A DNA stretch of 64,000 bases from Galeopsis tetrahit (GCA_963675135.1 OY776120.1:23774001-23838000); one strand, 5' to 3'; shown: positions 10,911 through 24,303, counted from the stretch's first letter. Numbers and translations are program-made. The notes: generated by a model not told the origin, from the letters alone.

Positions 10911-12619
10911 ATGGGTTCTGATTCTTATACCAGGAATTTGCCGAAGTTCTCTATCGAAGAATATGACTTCTGGAAGGCGCGCATGGAGGCTCAGTTCAGC
11001 CAAATCCATGATTTGATGTGGGACATTATTATGTCAGGGCCAATCACCGTGATGGCTCCTAATACAGCCATAGGAAATCCCGAGATTCTTGTTGGTCAGC
11101 TAGTCCCAAAGCCACGTATAGAACTCACACTAGACGAGGCAAAGTTGAACAACCTCGACCGTATAGCTAAGAATATGATTCTAACCTCTGTTTCTAATGA
11201 ATATGCTGGTAAAATTATTCGTCTTAAATCTGCAAAGAAATGTGGGATGCATTAGCAATCATGTGCGAAGACACTGAGCAGATTAAGGAAAATAAGCTCA
11301 TTACGGCAGTACATAAGTTTGATAACTTTAAGATGCTGCCTAGTGAGAATATTGACCAGATGGACAATCGTTTTACCGGAATAATTAATGAGATTGAGAA
11401 TCTTAGTAAAACATACACGAAAACCGAAGTTAACACTAAGGTCTTGTTGCATTACCTAAGAAATAGCACACCAAGTTTGGATTATAAAAGAAAATAAAGA
11501 AATGAAATGAAAACTTGGTTTGTTCAGAATTTGTTTCAAACTCTTAAATCTCACGGATATGATGTTGAAAGAGTAGATGAGATAGGTGATGAACAGGCGA
11601 CACCCTCTTCTTCTAAAGTTGTAGCTTTCAAAGCTTTAGTGGCCGCCAAGGGATCAAGCCGTTCTAGTAAAGCTCCCAAAGTGAGAGTAGAGGAAGTGCC
11701 ATAAGATCTTAGCTTGCAAGAGCAAATGACATTGATGATGAAGAGATTTGATAAGCTTCAATCTCAGCATAGTAAGTACAAGAAATTCTATAGAGATTAT
11801 AAAGATAACAGAACTAACCATACAAAAGGATCATCATCATCATCTTATAAGTTCAAAGACCGATCAGAACTCACCCATGAGCGTAGAAGACCGGAAACTA
11901 GTTCCTCCAGAAGAGAAGAGTCTTCTGATCAAAGAGGAAGTAGCAGAAGAGATGCTACTCCTACCAGATGCTCTAAGGATGGTAAGGATTTATGTTATAC
12001 ATGTCATAAACCTGGTCATTTCAGTGTAGAATGTCCAGACCTTACACCAAAGGAGCGAGAAGAGCTTAGAGCCAGAAGGGAGAAAAGATTCTCCAAAAGA
12101 AAAGTCATGGTAGTTGATGAGGAAAGTAGTGATTTGGATGATGATCTACCCTCATCATGTGAATCAGGGTTTTTGACTAATGGAGATGAGGCTCTCTCTA
12201 ATGATCACTGCATGATAGCAAGAGAAGAAGAAGAGGTAACCTCCAAAACTATTTCAATACATTCTTCTTCTGCCTCACACACAGATGAGTATGACTCATC
12301 TAACGCCGATTCGATTGATCACCTTCAGTTCACTTGTGAACAATTGAAGATTGATCTGAGATTGGCAACATCCCCTTATGTGGAAGCTGAGGATGAAACG
12401 ATGCAATTGAGAGCTGAAATTGCTCAGCTAAAACAACAGAAGTCAGAAGCAGATCCTAAGCTTGTGACTATGAATGAAAGGCTAACGGAAGAGCTAGCTC
12501 AGCTCAAGGATAAGCACTTAATTCTAAGTCATGTGCATAAGAATCAGCTAACGACTCATGCTGCTGAAACTGAGGGGTTTCGTGTTCTCAAAATCTCGTA
12601 TGATGAACTTCTCTGTAAC
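10911..12619 (+). pseudogene. Ty1/copia gag of element C, degenerate and truncated
   Basis: ATG at 10911 (MGSDSYTRNLPKFSIEEYDF) opens a copia Gag. The frame breaks at about 11240, with further stops near 11495 and 11703, but resumes each time as recognisable Gag (TEQIKENKLITAVHKF). A CCHC knuckle, CYTCHKPGHFSVEC, lies at about 11995-12036, followed by an acidic, coiled-coil-prone tail (MNERLTEELAQLKDKH). The element stops at 12619, where the LTR of element B begins. Protease and pol are missing. The remainder was presumably pushed away by, or lost with, element B. Confidence 0.75.
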
Positions 12620-13647
12620 TGTTGGGAAATTAATCCCAATACCCAATAATAGTCCCCCCCAACAATGTGGTCCCCAACTCCTTTGTGGGAAATTATTATG
12701 GGACCACATTCCCCATCTCCTTTGTGGGGAATTATTGGCACTTGTGGGTTATGGACCATCACGCTAGGAATCCTTTGAGACTCCCGGGAATCTTTTGAGA
12801 TGCCCTAGGGATCTTTTGAGACTCTCGGGAATCCTTTGAGACTCCTTTAAAATTACCCGGATCTATTTGGAACGTAATTTAAATATGAATTATCATAAAT
12901 CTAATTTCATAATTTAAACAAATTAAATCAATTAATTTATGTAATGAATGTACGGTAAAATAATTAAATCCCTAAACATGCGGAACTAAGGGATTACGTG
13001 TTTACCTTTAAATCGGAGAGATACCGTTGAGAAGAGTAACAACTTCAACCCAATTGCCTTCTCAAGTATTCCCTAAGTCCTAGTCCGTTGACCCGGTGGG
13101 AGATCTCACGAATTATTAACTCTCAAGGAAGAATTAATTTTCTCTTGTTGCACACACTGTAATTTCGAAAATTACAGATCTTTTATTTTCTTAGTCTCAA
13201 GAGTACCAATTTTTTTGTTCTCCTTTTATAAGAGAGAATCTATGTTTCTTCTCTTACAAGAAAGAAAAATTGACCGGTCAATTTATCTTGGAATAATATA
13301 GAAATAATCTCTTATTTCCATATATCTTTTTCCATAAATATCTCTCTCTAATTTCTTGCAACAAAATTAATCCTTATCTTTTAATTACCTTAATTAATAG
13401 ACTTTTATTGGGCTACTTGAGGGGCCTTTAGGAGAATTAGGATTGGACCTCCCAATGGGCCCAAAAATTAATATTGAGCCACAACATTTTTCCAGCCCAT
13501 TAATATTAATTCATTCCACTATAGAATTAATATTGCACTATCCATCCTAACCCATATTACGAAATATGGCTCCCGGTTATTATTTCCCGTGTTTAAGATT
13601 CAATGTCCATCAATTAATTTAAGCTACTGAATGCTTTAACCCTAACA
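12620..13647 (-). repeat. 3' LTR of copia element B
   Basis: Minus-strand LTR starting TGTTAGGGTTAAAGC at 13647 and ending TTAATTTCCCAACA at 12620, about 1028 bases. The purine tract AAGTGGGAGA lies just upstream. Internally it carries several copies of a GGGAATCTTTTGAGACTC-type unit at about 12765-12850. Confidence 0.75.
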
Positions 13648-13734
13648 ATCTCCCACTTATACTCAAAGTCTGCTTTTAAGTATACTACAGCACGTCCATG
13701 TTCTACATGTCCTATTAAATTCTCCCACTTATAC

Positions 13735-16064
13735 TCAAAGCAGCTTGGCAACGCACTTGACCCCCATTCCTTCCACATGTCTCTCGAATGTACTCTGAGG
13801 AAGACCATTTGTGAAGGGATCAGCTAGGTTATCTTCCGATGCGATCTTTGCCACCACTATGTCTCCTCTCTTAACGATTTCTCGTATAAGATGGTATTTC
13901 CTTTCAATGTGTTTGCTTGCCTTATGGGCTCTTGGTTCCCTTGAATTTGCAACTGCTCCAGCATTATCGCAATAAATAATGATACTGCTGGGCAAATTCG
14001 GAATCACATCCAAGTCCACTAAGAAGTTTTTAAGTTAAACCGCTTCTTTCGCTGCTTCACAAGCAGCTACATATTCGGCTTCCATGGTAGAATCAGCGAT
14101 GCATTTCTGCTTCACACTTCTCCATGTCATGGCTCCACCCCCAAACAAAACACACTACCCGAGGTAGATTTTCTAGAATCCATGTCTGATTGGAAATCTG
14201 AGTCCGTATAACCCACAGGGAACAGACCGTCTGACTGATAAACTAACATTCTATCTCGAGTTCTTTTTAGATACTTGAGAATGTTTTTAACTGCAGTCCA
14301 ATGTTCTTTCCCTGGGTTACTTTGATATCTTGCTACCATGCCTACAACAAAACAAATATCCGGTCTCGTGCACAGCATTGCATACATGAGGCTTCCAACT
14401 GCCGACGCATATGGAATGTTTCTCATCTCATCCATCTCCTTTTGTGTCTTAGGACACATCTCTTTAGATAGATGAATTCCATGTCTGAAAAGAACAAATC
14501 CTTTCTTGGAATTTTGCATGCTGAATCGTTTCAAAATAGTGTCTATGTATGAGGTTTGGGATAAGCATATCATCCTTTTCTGGCGATCTCGAGTAATCTT
14601 AATCCCAAGGATGTGACCAGCTTCTCCTAAATCCTTAATATCAAACTGTTTTGACAACCATACCCTCACGTCTGTCAACACCTTTTTATTGTTTCCAATA
14701 AGCAGAATGTCGTCTACGTATAATGCTAAGAATACCAAGGCAGTTCCGATACACTTCTTATAGACACAACTCTCAAACTCATTTTGATCAAATCCATAGG
14801 ATTGTATCACCTGATCAAAACATTGATTCCAAGCTCGCGATACTTGCTTAAGTCCATATATTGACCTTTTAAGCTTGCATACAAGATTCTCATGGCCTTT
14901 TTCAATGAAGCCTTCGGGTTGGCGCATGTAGATTTCTTGTTCAAGACTTCCATTTAGGAAAGTTGTCTTGACATCCATTTGCCAGATCTCAAAGTCTAGG
15001 TGAGCTACAATCGACAAGAGAATACGGATAGACTTAAGCTTAGCTACAGGCGAAAAGGTCTCCTCATAATCGATTCCCTCTTTTCTCTTTTTGAGTATAT
15101 CCTTTTGCCACTAGTCTAGCTTTGAAGGTTTCAACCTTCCCATCTGATCCTCTTTTTCTCTTGTAGACCCACTTGCATCCAATAGGCTTTATGCCTTTGG
15201 GTGGTTCCACAAGCTCCCACACTTTGTTATGATCCATAGACCCCATTTCTGCTTCCATTGCAGTTTGCCAAAAATCTGCATCCTTATCTTGGATTGCCTC
15301 ATCGTACGTCCAGGGGTCAGATTCATCCTCTCCGGGGACCAAGTCCGAAGACTCTCCCACGAAAATGAATCGCTCAGGTTGTCTCACAACCCTCCCACTA
15401 CGACGAGGTTCCGGTTGTGTTTGTGTATCGCTTGGTACATCTACTTGTACACTTGGTATAGAAGTTGGCCATCTTAATTCTTTTAAGGTAGTCTCACTCT
15501 AGTGCTTTCTATTACTCATATAGTTTTCTTCCAAGAATCTAGAATGTGTGCTTATCACAATTCGCTTATCCTTTGGACTATAGAATAAACCCCCTTTTGT
15601 TCCTCTAGGATATCCTACAAACAACCTTAATTCTGAACGAGGGTCTAACTTTCCAGCTTCCTTGTCCAACACGTATGCAGGACACCCCCAAATTCTTATG
15701 TGTCTTAGACTAGGCTTTCGCCCGGTCCACAATTCAATAGGGGTTTTAGGAACTGATTTGGAAGGTACCAAATTCAGAATGTAAGTCGCTGTTTCCAAGG
15801 CATAACCCCAAAACGACTTAGGTAAATATGAATAACTCATCATACATCTGACCATCTCTAAAAGAGTTCGATTTCTTCGCTCTGCAACCCCATTTTGTTG
15901 AGGGGTTCCGGGTGTAGTTAATTGGGATACAATCCCTTCACCTGATAAGTAACCCAAAAATTCATTGCTGAGGTATTCGCCTCCACGATCTGATCGTAGA
16001 AACTTGATATTCTTTTCTCTATGCTTTTCTGCTTCAGCCTTAAACTCTTTGAATTTATCAAAGG
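13735..16064 (-). pseudogene. Ty1/copia pol of element B: partial integrase, RT, RNase H
   Basis: From 16064 leftward: integrase core with LRSDRGGEYLSNEF and QQNGVAERRNRTLLE (the second Asp and the Glu of the D,D35E triad), chromo-proximal IRIWGCPAYV, then RT from 15387 (GCKWVYKRKRG), FLNGSLEQEIYMRQPEGF, and an intact YVDDILLIGN at about 14720. RNase H follows (IIYCDNAGAVANSREPRAHK) to a stop near 13735. The frame is broken between 15064 and 15017 and again near 14127-14040. Gag, protease and the first integrase Asp are absent because element D joins at about 16064. Inactive. Confidence 0.85.
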
Positions 16065-16526
16065 TCAAAAACCAATGTAACAGTGAAAAACTGTTTTGTT
16101 CAAAACGTGGGTGAAGTTTTAATGTTTGTTTAAGGTTGGGGGATTTTCGAGATAGATCATGTCCCAAAAAGTTTAATGCAAACAAGAGTTAAATCTTGGC
16201 ATTTAATGCATGGAAAGTGACCTTTTGGGTGGGAGACAAATTAAATTCCAAAAAGGTGATATCTGTAATTGGAAAGGGACATATTTCGAAATAGGCAATG
16301 ATTACCCAAAATAGGTGCTTATCAGACCAAGATTTGGTTTGATAGCTATGACAACTTATCTGACCCCACTAGGACAAGTGTCCTGAAAAGATGTGGACAA
16401 CTGTCCTGAAGTGCAGTGGACAAGTGTCCTGAATTACTTAGGTCATCTTTCTGAATTTCAGCAGACTTGACCAATTCTGCTGATCTTTGAAATTTGTTCC
16501 CCCTTAATGAATGAACTCCTTTGGAC
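16065..16526 (-). other. post-RNase H non-coding tail of element D
   Basis: No open frame of note. It contains three near-copies of a short palindrome-like unit (GGACAANTGTCCTGAA) at about 16372-16437. Related GGACAACTCT-type words recur in the D and A LTRs. Confidence 0.5.
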
Positions 16527-19500
16527 TCAATTGTCCAATTTCCCTGGATCAAGTAAACCCAACTCTGCTGATAATTCCAGAAATCTTGCTTCTGCAAGTG
16601 GTTTTGTCAATATATCAGCTTTTTGATGGTCTGTGTGGATCTTTACCAACTTGATATCCTTCTTCTCCACATGATCTCTAATGAAGTGATGCTTGATGTT
16701 CACATGTTTGCATCTTGTGTGTAATACAGGATTTTGTGATATTGCAATTGCACTGTTGTTATCACAAAATATTGGCACTTCAGTAGAGTTGACTTTGTAG
16801 TCTTTGAGTTGTTGTCTTAGCCAAAGGATTTGAGCACAACAACTTCCAGCAGCAACATATTCAGCTTCAGTGGTGGAGGTAGCCACTGTGTTTTGCTTCT
16901 TGGAAAACCAAGATATGAGTTTGTTGCCTAGGAATTGACAAGTCCCTGAAGTGGATTTCTGTCAATTCTGCATCCTCCATAATCAGCATCTGAGTAGCCA
17001 GTTAACTCAATGTTGTCATCAGCAGAGTACCAAAGGCCTAGATTTTCAGTGCCTTTGAGATACCTCAAGATCCTCTTTGCAGCCTCAAGGTGGCTTTTCT
17101 TAGGATTTGCTTGAAACCTTGCACAAAAACCTACTGCAAAGGTGATGTCAGGTCTGCTTGCAGTGAGATAGATGAGTGAACCAATTATTCCTCTATACTC
17201 AGTGGAGTTGGTTGGAACACCACTCTCATCAGGATCCATCTTCCAATTTGTGTTCATTGGGATCCTTACTAGCTTACTTGATGTACACCCAAACTTCTTG
17301 ATCATTTCTCTGGTGTACTTGGCTTGGTTGATGACGATTCCTTCTTTTGATTGTTTGACTTGTAGACCCAAAAAGAAGTTCATCAACCCCATCATGGACA
17401 TCTCAAACTTGCTTTGCATGAGCTTGGAGAACTTTTCACACAGCTTCTCATTAGGGGATCCAAAAATTATGTCATTTACATAAATTTGGACAAGCAAGAT
17501 GTCCTCTCCTTCAGAGATTCTGAAGAGAGTTATGTCCACAGTTCCCTTGGTGAATCCATGATCCAAGAGGAATTGTGACAGTGTGTCATACCAAGCCCTA
17601 GGGGCTTGCTTGAGTCCATATAGAGCCTTCTTCAGTCTGTATACTTGGTTTCCAACCTCAAAACCTGGTAGTTGCTCCACATAAACTTCTTCTTTCAAGA
17701 CTCCATTCAGAAAGGCACTCTTGACATCCATTTGGTACACTTTGAACCTCTTGTGGGCTGCATAGGCTAGGAAGAGCCTTATTGCCTCTAGCCTTGCCAC
17801 AGGTGCAAAGGTCTCATCATAGTCAATGCCTTCATCCTGGCAATAACCTTTTGCCACTAGTCTTGCTTTATTTCTGACAATCACATCATTCTCATTCTTT
17901 TTGTTCTTGAACACCCACTTGGTTCCAATAACATCTTGATGTGAAGGTCTATCCACCAGCTCCCATACTTCATTTCTGGTGAATTGATTCAATTCTTCCT
18001 GCATGGTTGTGATCCAATTTGCATCCTGAAGTGCTTCATCAATGTCTTTTGGTTCCTGTTCTGACAAGAAACAACAGAACATAGCACTTTCACCATGAAA
18101 ACTTCTGGTTTTGACTCCTATACTTGGGTCACCAGGTATCAGATCAGTAGGATGGTCATGCAACCAAGTCCTTCTTTTTCTGATCCCTTCAGTAGAGTTG
18201 TCCTCTACTAAGGTTGAGTCACCAGTGTTATAGAATTCAGGATAATTGAATTCAGGATCATAATCAGGGGTGTTGTCCTCAATGTCAGAGACATTGGCAT
18301 TTTCAACATTTTGAGTTCCCCCTTGATTATTTGACCCATTAACTACCTCAGCAGGAACTGCTTCTTCATTGGTAGTTGTTACTTGGATGTGAACTGGGAT
18401 TGGGTCATTCAGTTCACCATTTCCATCAGTAGGGTTTGTCTCAGGAATGTTGCCTTCAGAATTGTTGTCCAACATACTATTTTCAGGTAGGTTGGCTTGG
18501 ACAACATCTATGAATTCAGTGTCTTTGTCTTTTAGACTCAGTCTGGTTGTCCTCTGTGTGATTTCTTCAGGTTCCAAGTTTTCATTCCTGGACTCATGAA
18601 TAGATTCATCAAACACAACATGAGGTGTTTCTTCCACAATAAGGGTTTTCTTGTTGTAGACTCTGAAAGCTCTACTGATTTGAGAATATCCAAGGAATAC
18701 TCCCTCATCAGCTTTGCTATCATAGGCTTTCAATTGTTCTTTCCCATTATTGTGTATGAAACACTTACAACCAAAAATGTGAAAGTATGACACTTTAGGC
18801 ATTCTTCCTTTCCAGAGTTCATAAGGGGTTTTGCCTTGCCCCTTAGTAATCAAGCATCTATTTTGAGTATGGCATGCAGTGTTTATAGCTTCAGCCCAAA
18901 ACCTCTTAGGTAAATTTGAATCAGCAATTAAGGTTCTAGCAGCTTCCTTTAAGGTTCTATTCCTTCTTTCTACAACTCCATTTTGCTGAGGAGTTCTAGC
19001 TGCTGAGGTTTCATGAGTTATTCCATTAGATGTGCAATACTCATTGATGTATGAATTTATGAACTCAGTGCCTTTATCAGATCTTATCTTGATAATGCTA
19101 AGGCTTTTCTCATTTGACAGTCTCTTAAGAAGTTCAGGTAGTTTGACTTTGTTTCCTTCTTATTAAGGAGAAATACTACCCATGTGAACCTAGAGAAGTC
19201 ATCTACTACAACTAATGTGTATTTTCTACCATTTATGCTTGAAGGGGTGATTGGTCCAAAAAGGTCCATATGTAGAAGTTCAAGTACCCTTTCAGTGGAA
19301 ATGACTGGTTTACCTTTAAATGAGGCTTTAATCTGTTTTCCTTCTTGACATGGCTTACACACATGTTATTTTATGAAAACCTCATTAGGCAGTCCTTTAA
19401 CTAATGCATTTCTAGCAAGTTTGTTCATTGATTTAAAGTTCATGTGGTTTAGCCTCTTGTGCCATAACCAACTTTGTTCACTAGTGCTCTTAGCAATGAA

Positions 19501-19902
19501 ACATGCAGCATCAGTAGACTTATCCCAGTCTACAAAATACACATTTCCTTTCCTAGTTCCAGTCAATAGAATTTGTTGAGATTTATCTCTAATTAAGCAT
19601 TTTCCACTTGAAAACTCAACATTGAAATCTTTATCACAGAATTGACTGATACTTAGGAGATTATATTTGAGACCAGCTACATAAGATACATTGGTTACTT
19701 TGATGTTACCAATCATCAAAGTACCATAACCTTTTGTTGTTGCTTGTGAGCTGTCTCCAAAGGTGACATTTGGGCCTTCTTTTTCAATAAAATCAGTGAG
19801 GAGTTCCTTGTTTCCAGTCATGTGCCTTGAGCATCCACTGTCAAGGTACCATGCTGTCTTTTTGCTCATACTCCTCTTCTTGTGGCCCATTGGTACCTGC
19901 AA
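16527..19902 (-). pseudogene. Ty1/copia protease-integrase-RT-RNase H of element D, broken
   Basis: Protease at 19902-19600 with WYLDSGCSRHMTGNKELL (DSG active site). The pre-integrase zinc region includes SWLWHKRLNHMNFKSM and CKPCQEGKQ. Integrase includes LLHMDLFGPI and DDFSRFTWV. RT spans about 18000-17000 (GTKWVFKNKKNEND, QMDVKSAFLNGVLKEEVYVE). RNase H at 16886-16527 (MATSTTEAEYVAAGSCCAQ, FCDNNSAIAISQNP). Breaks: a stop between 19366 and 19362, a frameshift near 19150, and a frameshift near 16950 between RT and RNase H. The RT catalytic YVDD reads YVND (about 17480), which would by itself abolish polymerase activity. Confidence 0.9.
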
Positions 19903-22374
19903 TTAGATAGGTTTAGGTACCCTTTGAGTTTTGGGTCCTGAGAGGTTAGCAGTACCTTTAGGAACCCAAACTTGCCTAATCACCCTGATTGATTCAAGGT
20001 GGCTAAGTTGTTTTCCTTGTGCATCAATATACACTGTCTTTCTCTTAAATGCCTTGGGGAAAGTATGTGTGAATGTGTTAACTCTGTAAGTTTCAGGGGA
20101 GTTGTCAATTCTCCTGAACTTATGAGTTCTTTGTGTAGCTTGATGAAATCTTTGAGGAAAGGCGTTTTTATGACCATTACCCTTTGGCATGAAGGGTTTT
20201 GGTTGTCTCATTTTATTCTGCCTTTGAGGAAAGTTGTCCTTAGGTCTATTCAGCTGAGGCTTTCTCAGTAGAGTTGGCCTAGGCTGATTATACCTTGGAT
20301 AACTCCTCTGAACATTGTTCTGGAGAGTTGCCCTTCCATTGGGTCTACTCTGCTGAGCAACATTCCTCTTATGTTCAGGGACTTTGGCCATTTCCTTAGG
20401 TTTAGGCCTAGTCTCCTGAAGCACTTGAGTAGGCATTTCATTCAATTTGCCCTTTCCTTTATTCAGTGGCTGAATTATTTCATTTTCAGCTTGTTGTGCC
20501 ACTGACTTAACAAAGATTTTCTTAGTGTTACTTGTTGAAGCAACACTAAGACAAGGTGAAGATTCAAATGGATCAAAACCTAATCCACTTCTTTGAGCCA
20601 TAGGTCTTTGATAACTCTGAATTTCCTCTATTGCTCTAGAGGATTTGTTCAAAGCAGACATCTTTAATTTCAGGCTCTCTTCACTTGATTTAAGAATATC
20701 ATATTCATGTGAGAGGTTTTCAAACTTGGCATTTAGAATTTTCAGTTCAAAATCTCTTCTTTTCTGAGAAAGTAATTGATCATCAATCTCCTTTTGTTGG
20801 TCAACTATCCTGAGATTTGCTTCCTTAAGCTCTCTTAAGACTTGTTGATACAACTCAGTAGATTTGACATCAACAGCTACCTCAGAGTTTTTGGCAAGTT
20901 CAATAGCCAATCTTTCATTTTCTCTCACACAATTATCATGAAATTCTTATAATCTAGTGAAATCTTCCATCAACTTCCCAAAGGAAAGTTTCAAGTTGAC
21001 TTCACTAGTGTTCTGTGATAAGAATGATGGTGAGCTAGAAGTGGAGGATACCTCATCATCCTCAAGAGCCATGTTGCACACATCATTATCATCGTCACTT
21101 TTTGAGAACAGTCCATCAGAAGAGTTGAAGCTTTAAGCACTATCAGATTCTTCACCAGCCATCATGGCTTTTCTATTTGTGAACTTGCTGTCTCTTTTAG
21201 CCCGCCTCTCTCTTCTTTCTTTAGAGCTCAATTCAGGGCAGTCATACTGGAAGTGCCATTTCTTCTTGCAATTGTAGCATATGTCTTCATCATCATCCTT
21301 CTTGGATTCATCTCTTCCTTTTGATGATGAAGGGTCAGCTCTACTGGACCTTCTCCTATCAGAGTACTTGTCCTCTGGTCTTTTCTCTTCAGGCTTTTTG
21401 TCCTTGGCCTGATCTTCAGGGGAGTTGTACCTTCTCCTGAATTTGTTGTCTTGGTAGAATTTCTTGTATCTACCAAACCTTGTGTTGAGCTTGTCAAACC
21501 TTCTAGCCATCAAGGCTAGTTCCTCCTTCATTTCAGTCTTTGAGACTGACTTTGATGATCTGGGAGTGGGTTGCATTTCAGGTTCAGCAACTTTGGCCTT
21601 GAATGCCACTCCCTTAGTAGGATTTGAAGGTTCCTCAACAGGCTTTCTTCTGTTGAGATCGAACTCATAAGCTTTGAGTTCTGAGAAGATTTGTTGCATG
21701 GGCATGGAGGAGAGATCCTTGGTATTCTGCATCATCACAGCATAGACATCCCACTTTTGAGTGAGACTTCTCAAGATCTTCAATCCAACTTCTCTCCTGG
21801 AGTACATCTTGCCCAATGAGTTGATCTCATTCATCACATCAGTGAATCTACCAGCAAATTTGTCAATGGATTCATCAGCTTCCATTGAGAATTGCTCAAA
21901 CTTTTGCACAGCAACTTGGAGCTTGTTCTCCTTGATCTTTTCTGTACCCTCACACATCTCAGCAAGAGTATCCCAAATTTCTTTGGCAGTTGTGCAGTGG
22001 TAGACTCTCCCCATGATTGCATCTGGAATTGTTTGATAGAGGGTGTTCATTGCAAGATAATTCAAGTTATCTTTCCTCTTTTCATCAGCAGTGAAGTCAT
22101 CTTCATCTTTGGGAATCAGTTCCCTTACATCAGCTCTTTGCTCATCTGTCACCCTGGGGTTAGTTTGAGTAAACACAAAAGGACCTCTTGTAATTACTCT
22201 CAAAGTATCAGTATGAAGGGAAGCAAGATGAGCTCTCATTCTAATTTTCCAGAAGTCATAATTGTCTATTGAAAACATGGGCAGTTTATGATTTGAGATG
22301 TGGTTGACTGGATTTGTAGCCATGTTGTCCAATCCTTGAACAGCAGGTGGAGGAACAGCATTGTTGTTGGCCAT
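19903..22374 (-). pseudogene. Ty1/copia gag of element D with coiled-coil C-terminal region
   Basis: ATG at 22374 (MANNNAVPPPAVQGLDNMAT) begins 413 codons of Gag with DNYDFWKIRMRAHLAS and a zinc knuckle CYNCKKKWHFQYDC at about 21250-21290, in which the usual Gly is Trp. A stop near 21134 interrupts what was probably one frame. Downstream the frame continues with a second stop near 20946, then 341 codons of Glu/Lys/Leu-rich coiled-coil-like sequence and a basic, Arg/Pro/Gln-rich segment before the protease. Long coiled-coil Gags of this kind are common in this copia group. Confidence 0.85.
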
Positions 22375-22500
22375 ATCTCAAGAATAAACAGTTAGTCAAC
22401 AGGTGATAGATTTCATATAGAGATCAGCTCAGTGACCACACAAATATGTGAATTTTTAAAATCAAGATGAATTTTCAGAAGCAGTGGTCTTTGAACCCCT

Positions 22501-22512
22501 GCTCTGATACCA
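22501..22512 (-). other. primer binding site of element D
   Basis: TGGTATCAGAGC on the minus strand, two bases after the LTR end. Confidence 0.9.
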
Positions 22513-22514
22513 CT

Positions 22515-24294
22515 TGTTGGTCCTGGAAGGAGTATATAACAAGTGTATGAGGGGGGAATACACTTGTATGCAATTCTTTTCAACTATGATCAAACCAGAG
22601 CTCAGCAAAGTTGTCTTGGACAACTCTGCTGAAGATGATTAACTCTACTAAGATAATCAAACTACTAAGTACTATTGAGTACTTAGTTGAATAACTATCT
22701 AGGGGAGTTATATGTGCGGAATAGTGGTTGGCCCTTTAAGTTTAGACTCCTTTAGTTTCTGAAATCACTTAGTCAATTCAAAGCAATCTAGTTTAGTTTC
22801 AGGGAACTTGTCCAATAAAGTTTTTGCACAGTCTTTGAATATGTATCTTTTGAAAGATCAGTTTTGTGTGCAGTGTTGAATGAATGTAAGTACTTGTAAA
22901 GCAAATCAACACAAGAGGTTTATAGTGGTTCAGAGACTCAAGCTCCTACATCCACTTTCCCTGATTTAACAGGATAATTACTTCACTCTTGGAATTAACT
23001 TGTTTTATAGTGCCAAGGTGCACTTGATCAAGAACACCACTCCTTGGTGAATTGATCCCTAGGATGTCTAGAGTCCTAGTACTCTCTTCTCAACTCAGAA
23101 CTGAACTGTTCTTCTCTCAACAGTCAGCTCCTACCACTTCTACTACTACAACCTTCTCACTTTCTCACTTGAAAGGGATAAGGGTTGAAGTAAGGTTCCA
23201 ACTAATGAGATATCCTTTACAATGAAGGTCAGTGTATAAGGATAGGATATCTCTCTAAGCTTTGTATGGATATACAATGATGAACAGCTTAGAAGAAGTG
23301 TTTGAAGACTAAGATGACTTATAGGATAGTTGGATGTTCTTGTCAAGGTTGAGGTACTTTCAAATGGTCTTCACACTTCTGTATTTATAGACAAATTTGA
23401 GGATTTGCCCGTTGGAGAGGCAGCCCCAAATTGCTATAAATGTCTTCCTTGAGTTCTTCAAAACTGGAAGACAGATTCTTGATAGTGACATGTCCTCATT
23501 TGGGTAATAAACGGCTGTTAAGACTTTGTCTTCATTCTGCAGCACTTTTCCCAATGTTTGACTTCTTGTTAAGACTTGGACATGGCTTCTGTAGGTTGAT
23601 CCAATGATAGGACAACATTCCTTATCAAATGGACAACTCTGCTTATCACTATCAGCAGACTTTGCTTATCAGCATGGTTGGCTTGCTCTTCTTCAGATGA
23701 CTTGGCTCTTTCCCTTTGCTTCACTTCAAGGGATCTTAGCATGTTGTATTGAAGTTCTTTAGGGTATGGTTGTCTCTAACTCTTCAGCATGGTTGACCTT
23801 CAGACATTAGAACTTTTGTTCTGGTTCAACTTCACTGAGTCAACTCTTCTGGACAACTCTCCTGATCATCATACTTGGCCTTTGAGCTTCAGAGCTTTTG
23901 TCTTTGCACAGAGTTAGCCTCTTTGGACAACTCTCCAGATCAGAGTATTTGAGTAAACTTGTTCTTTTGAGCTTTACAACCTTGTTCTTGCATAGAGACA
24001 ACTTCTCTGGACAACTCTCCTGATCAATGCATTTGATTTCCAATAGAGTATGCTTGGCCTTTAGTGTTTGTTCCAGAATTTGAGCCTTGAGGGGACTTGA
24101 TCTTGATCATCTTCAAAGCATAAGTTCCCCCTCACAATGTGTATCTAATCATCTAAGAGCTGCCTAACATATCAGCTTCTCATTTAGCCTTATGCTATGT
24201 GTTCTAACACACTTAGAACACAATCACCTTGACTTAGGCATGTCTCAGGGGGTTTTGGTATTTAATCAAAACATATGTCATTTTATTCACAACA
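22515..24294 (-). repeat. 5' LTR of element D
   Basis: Minus-strand TGTTGTGAATAAAATGACAT at 24294 to GACCAACA at 22515, 1780 bases. It shares with the array A LTR the start, the CCAAAACCCCCTGAG block, the TATTCTTGATCAAGTGCACC-like block and the 3' end, but differs by many substitutions and indels, so the two insertions are separate. Confidence 0.85.
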
Positions 24295-24303
24295 GTATTT
24301 ACA

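Larger units (their letters stand above)
16065..24294 (-). mobile_element. Sirevirus-like Ty1/copia element D, 3' LTR missing
   Basis: Reads on the minus strand from a 5' LTR (24294-22515) through primer site, gag, protease, integrase, RT and RNase H to about 16065, where it meets element B. The 3' LTR and any post-pol ORF are gone. It belongs to the same family as array A: the gag proteins are nearly identical over long stretches and the LTRs share blocks. With no second LTR, no age or target duplication can be read. Confidence 0.85.
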
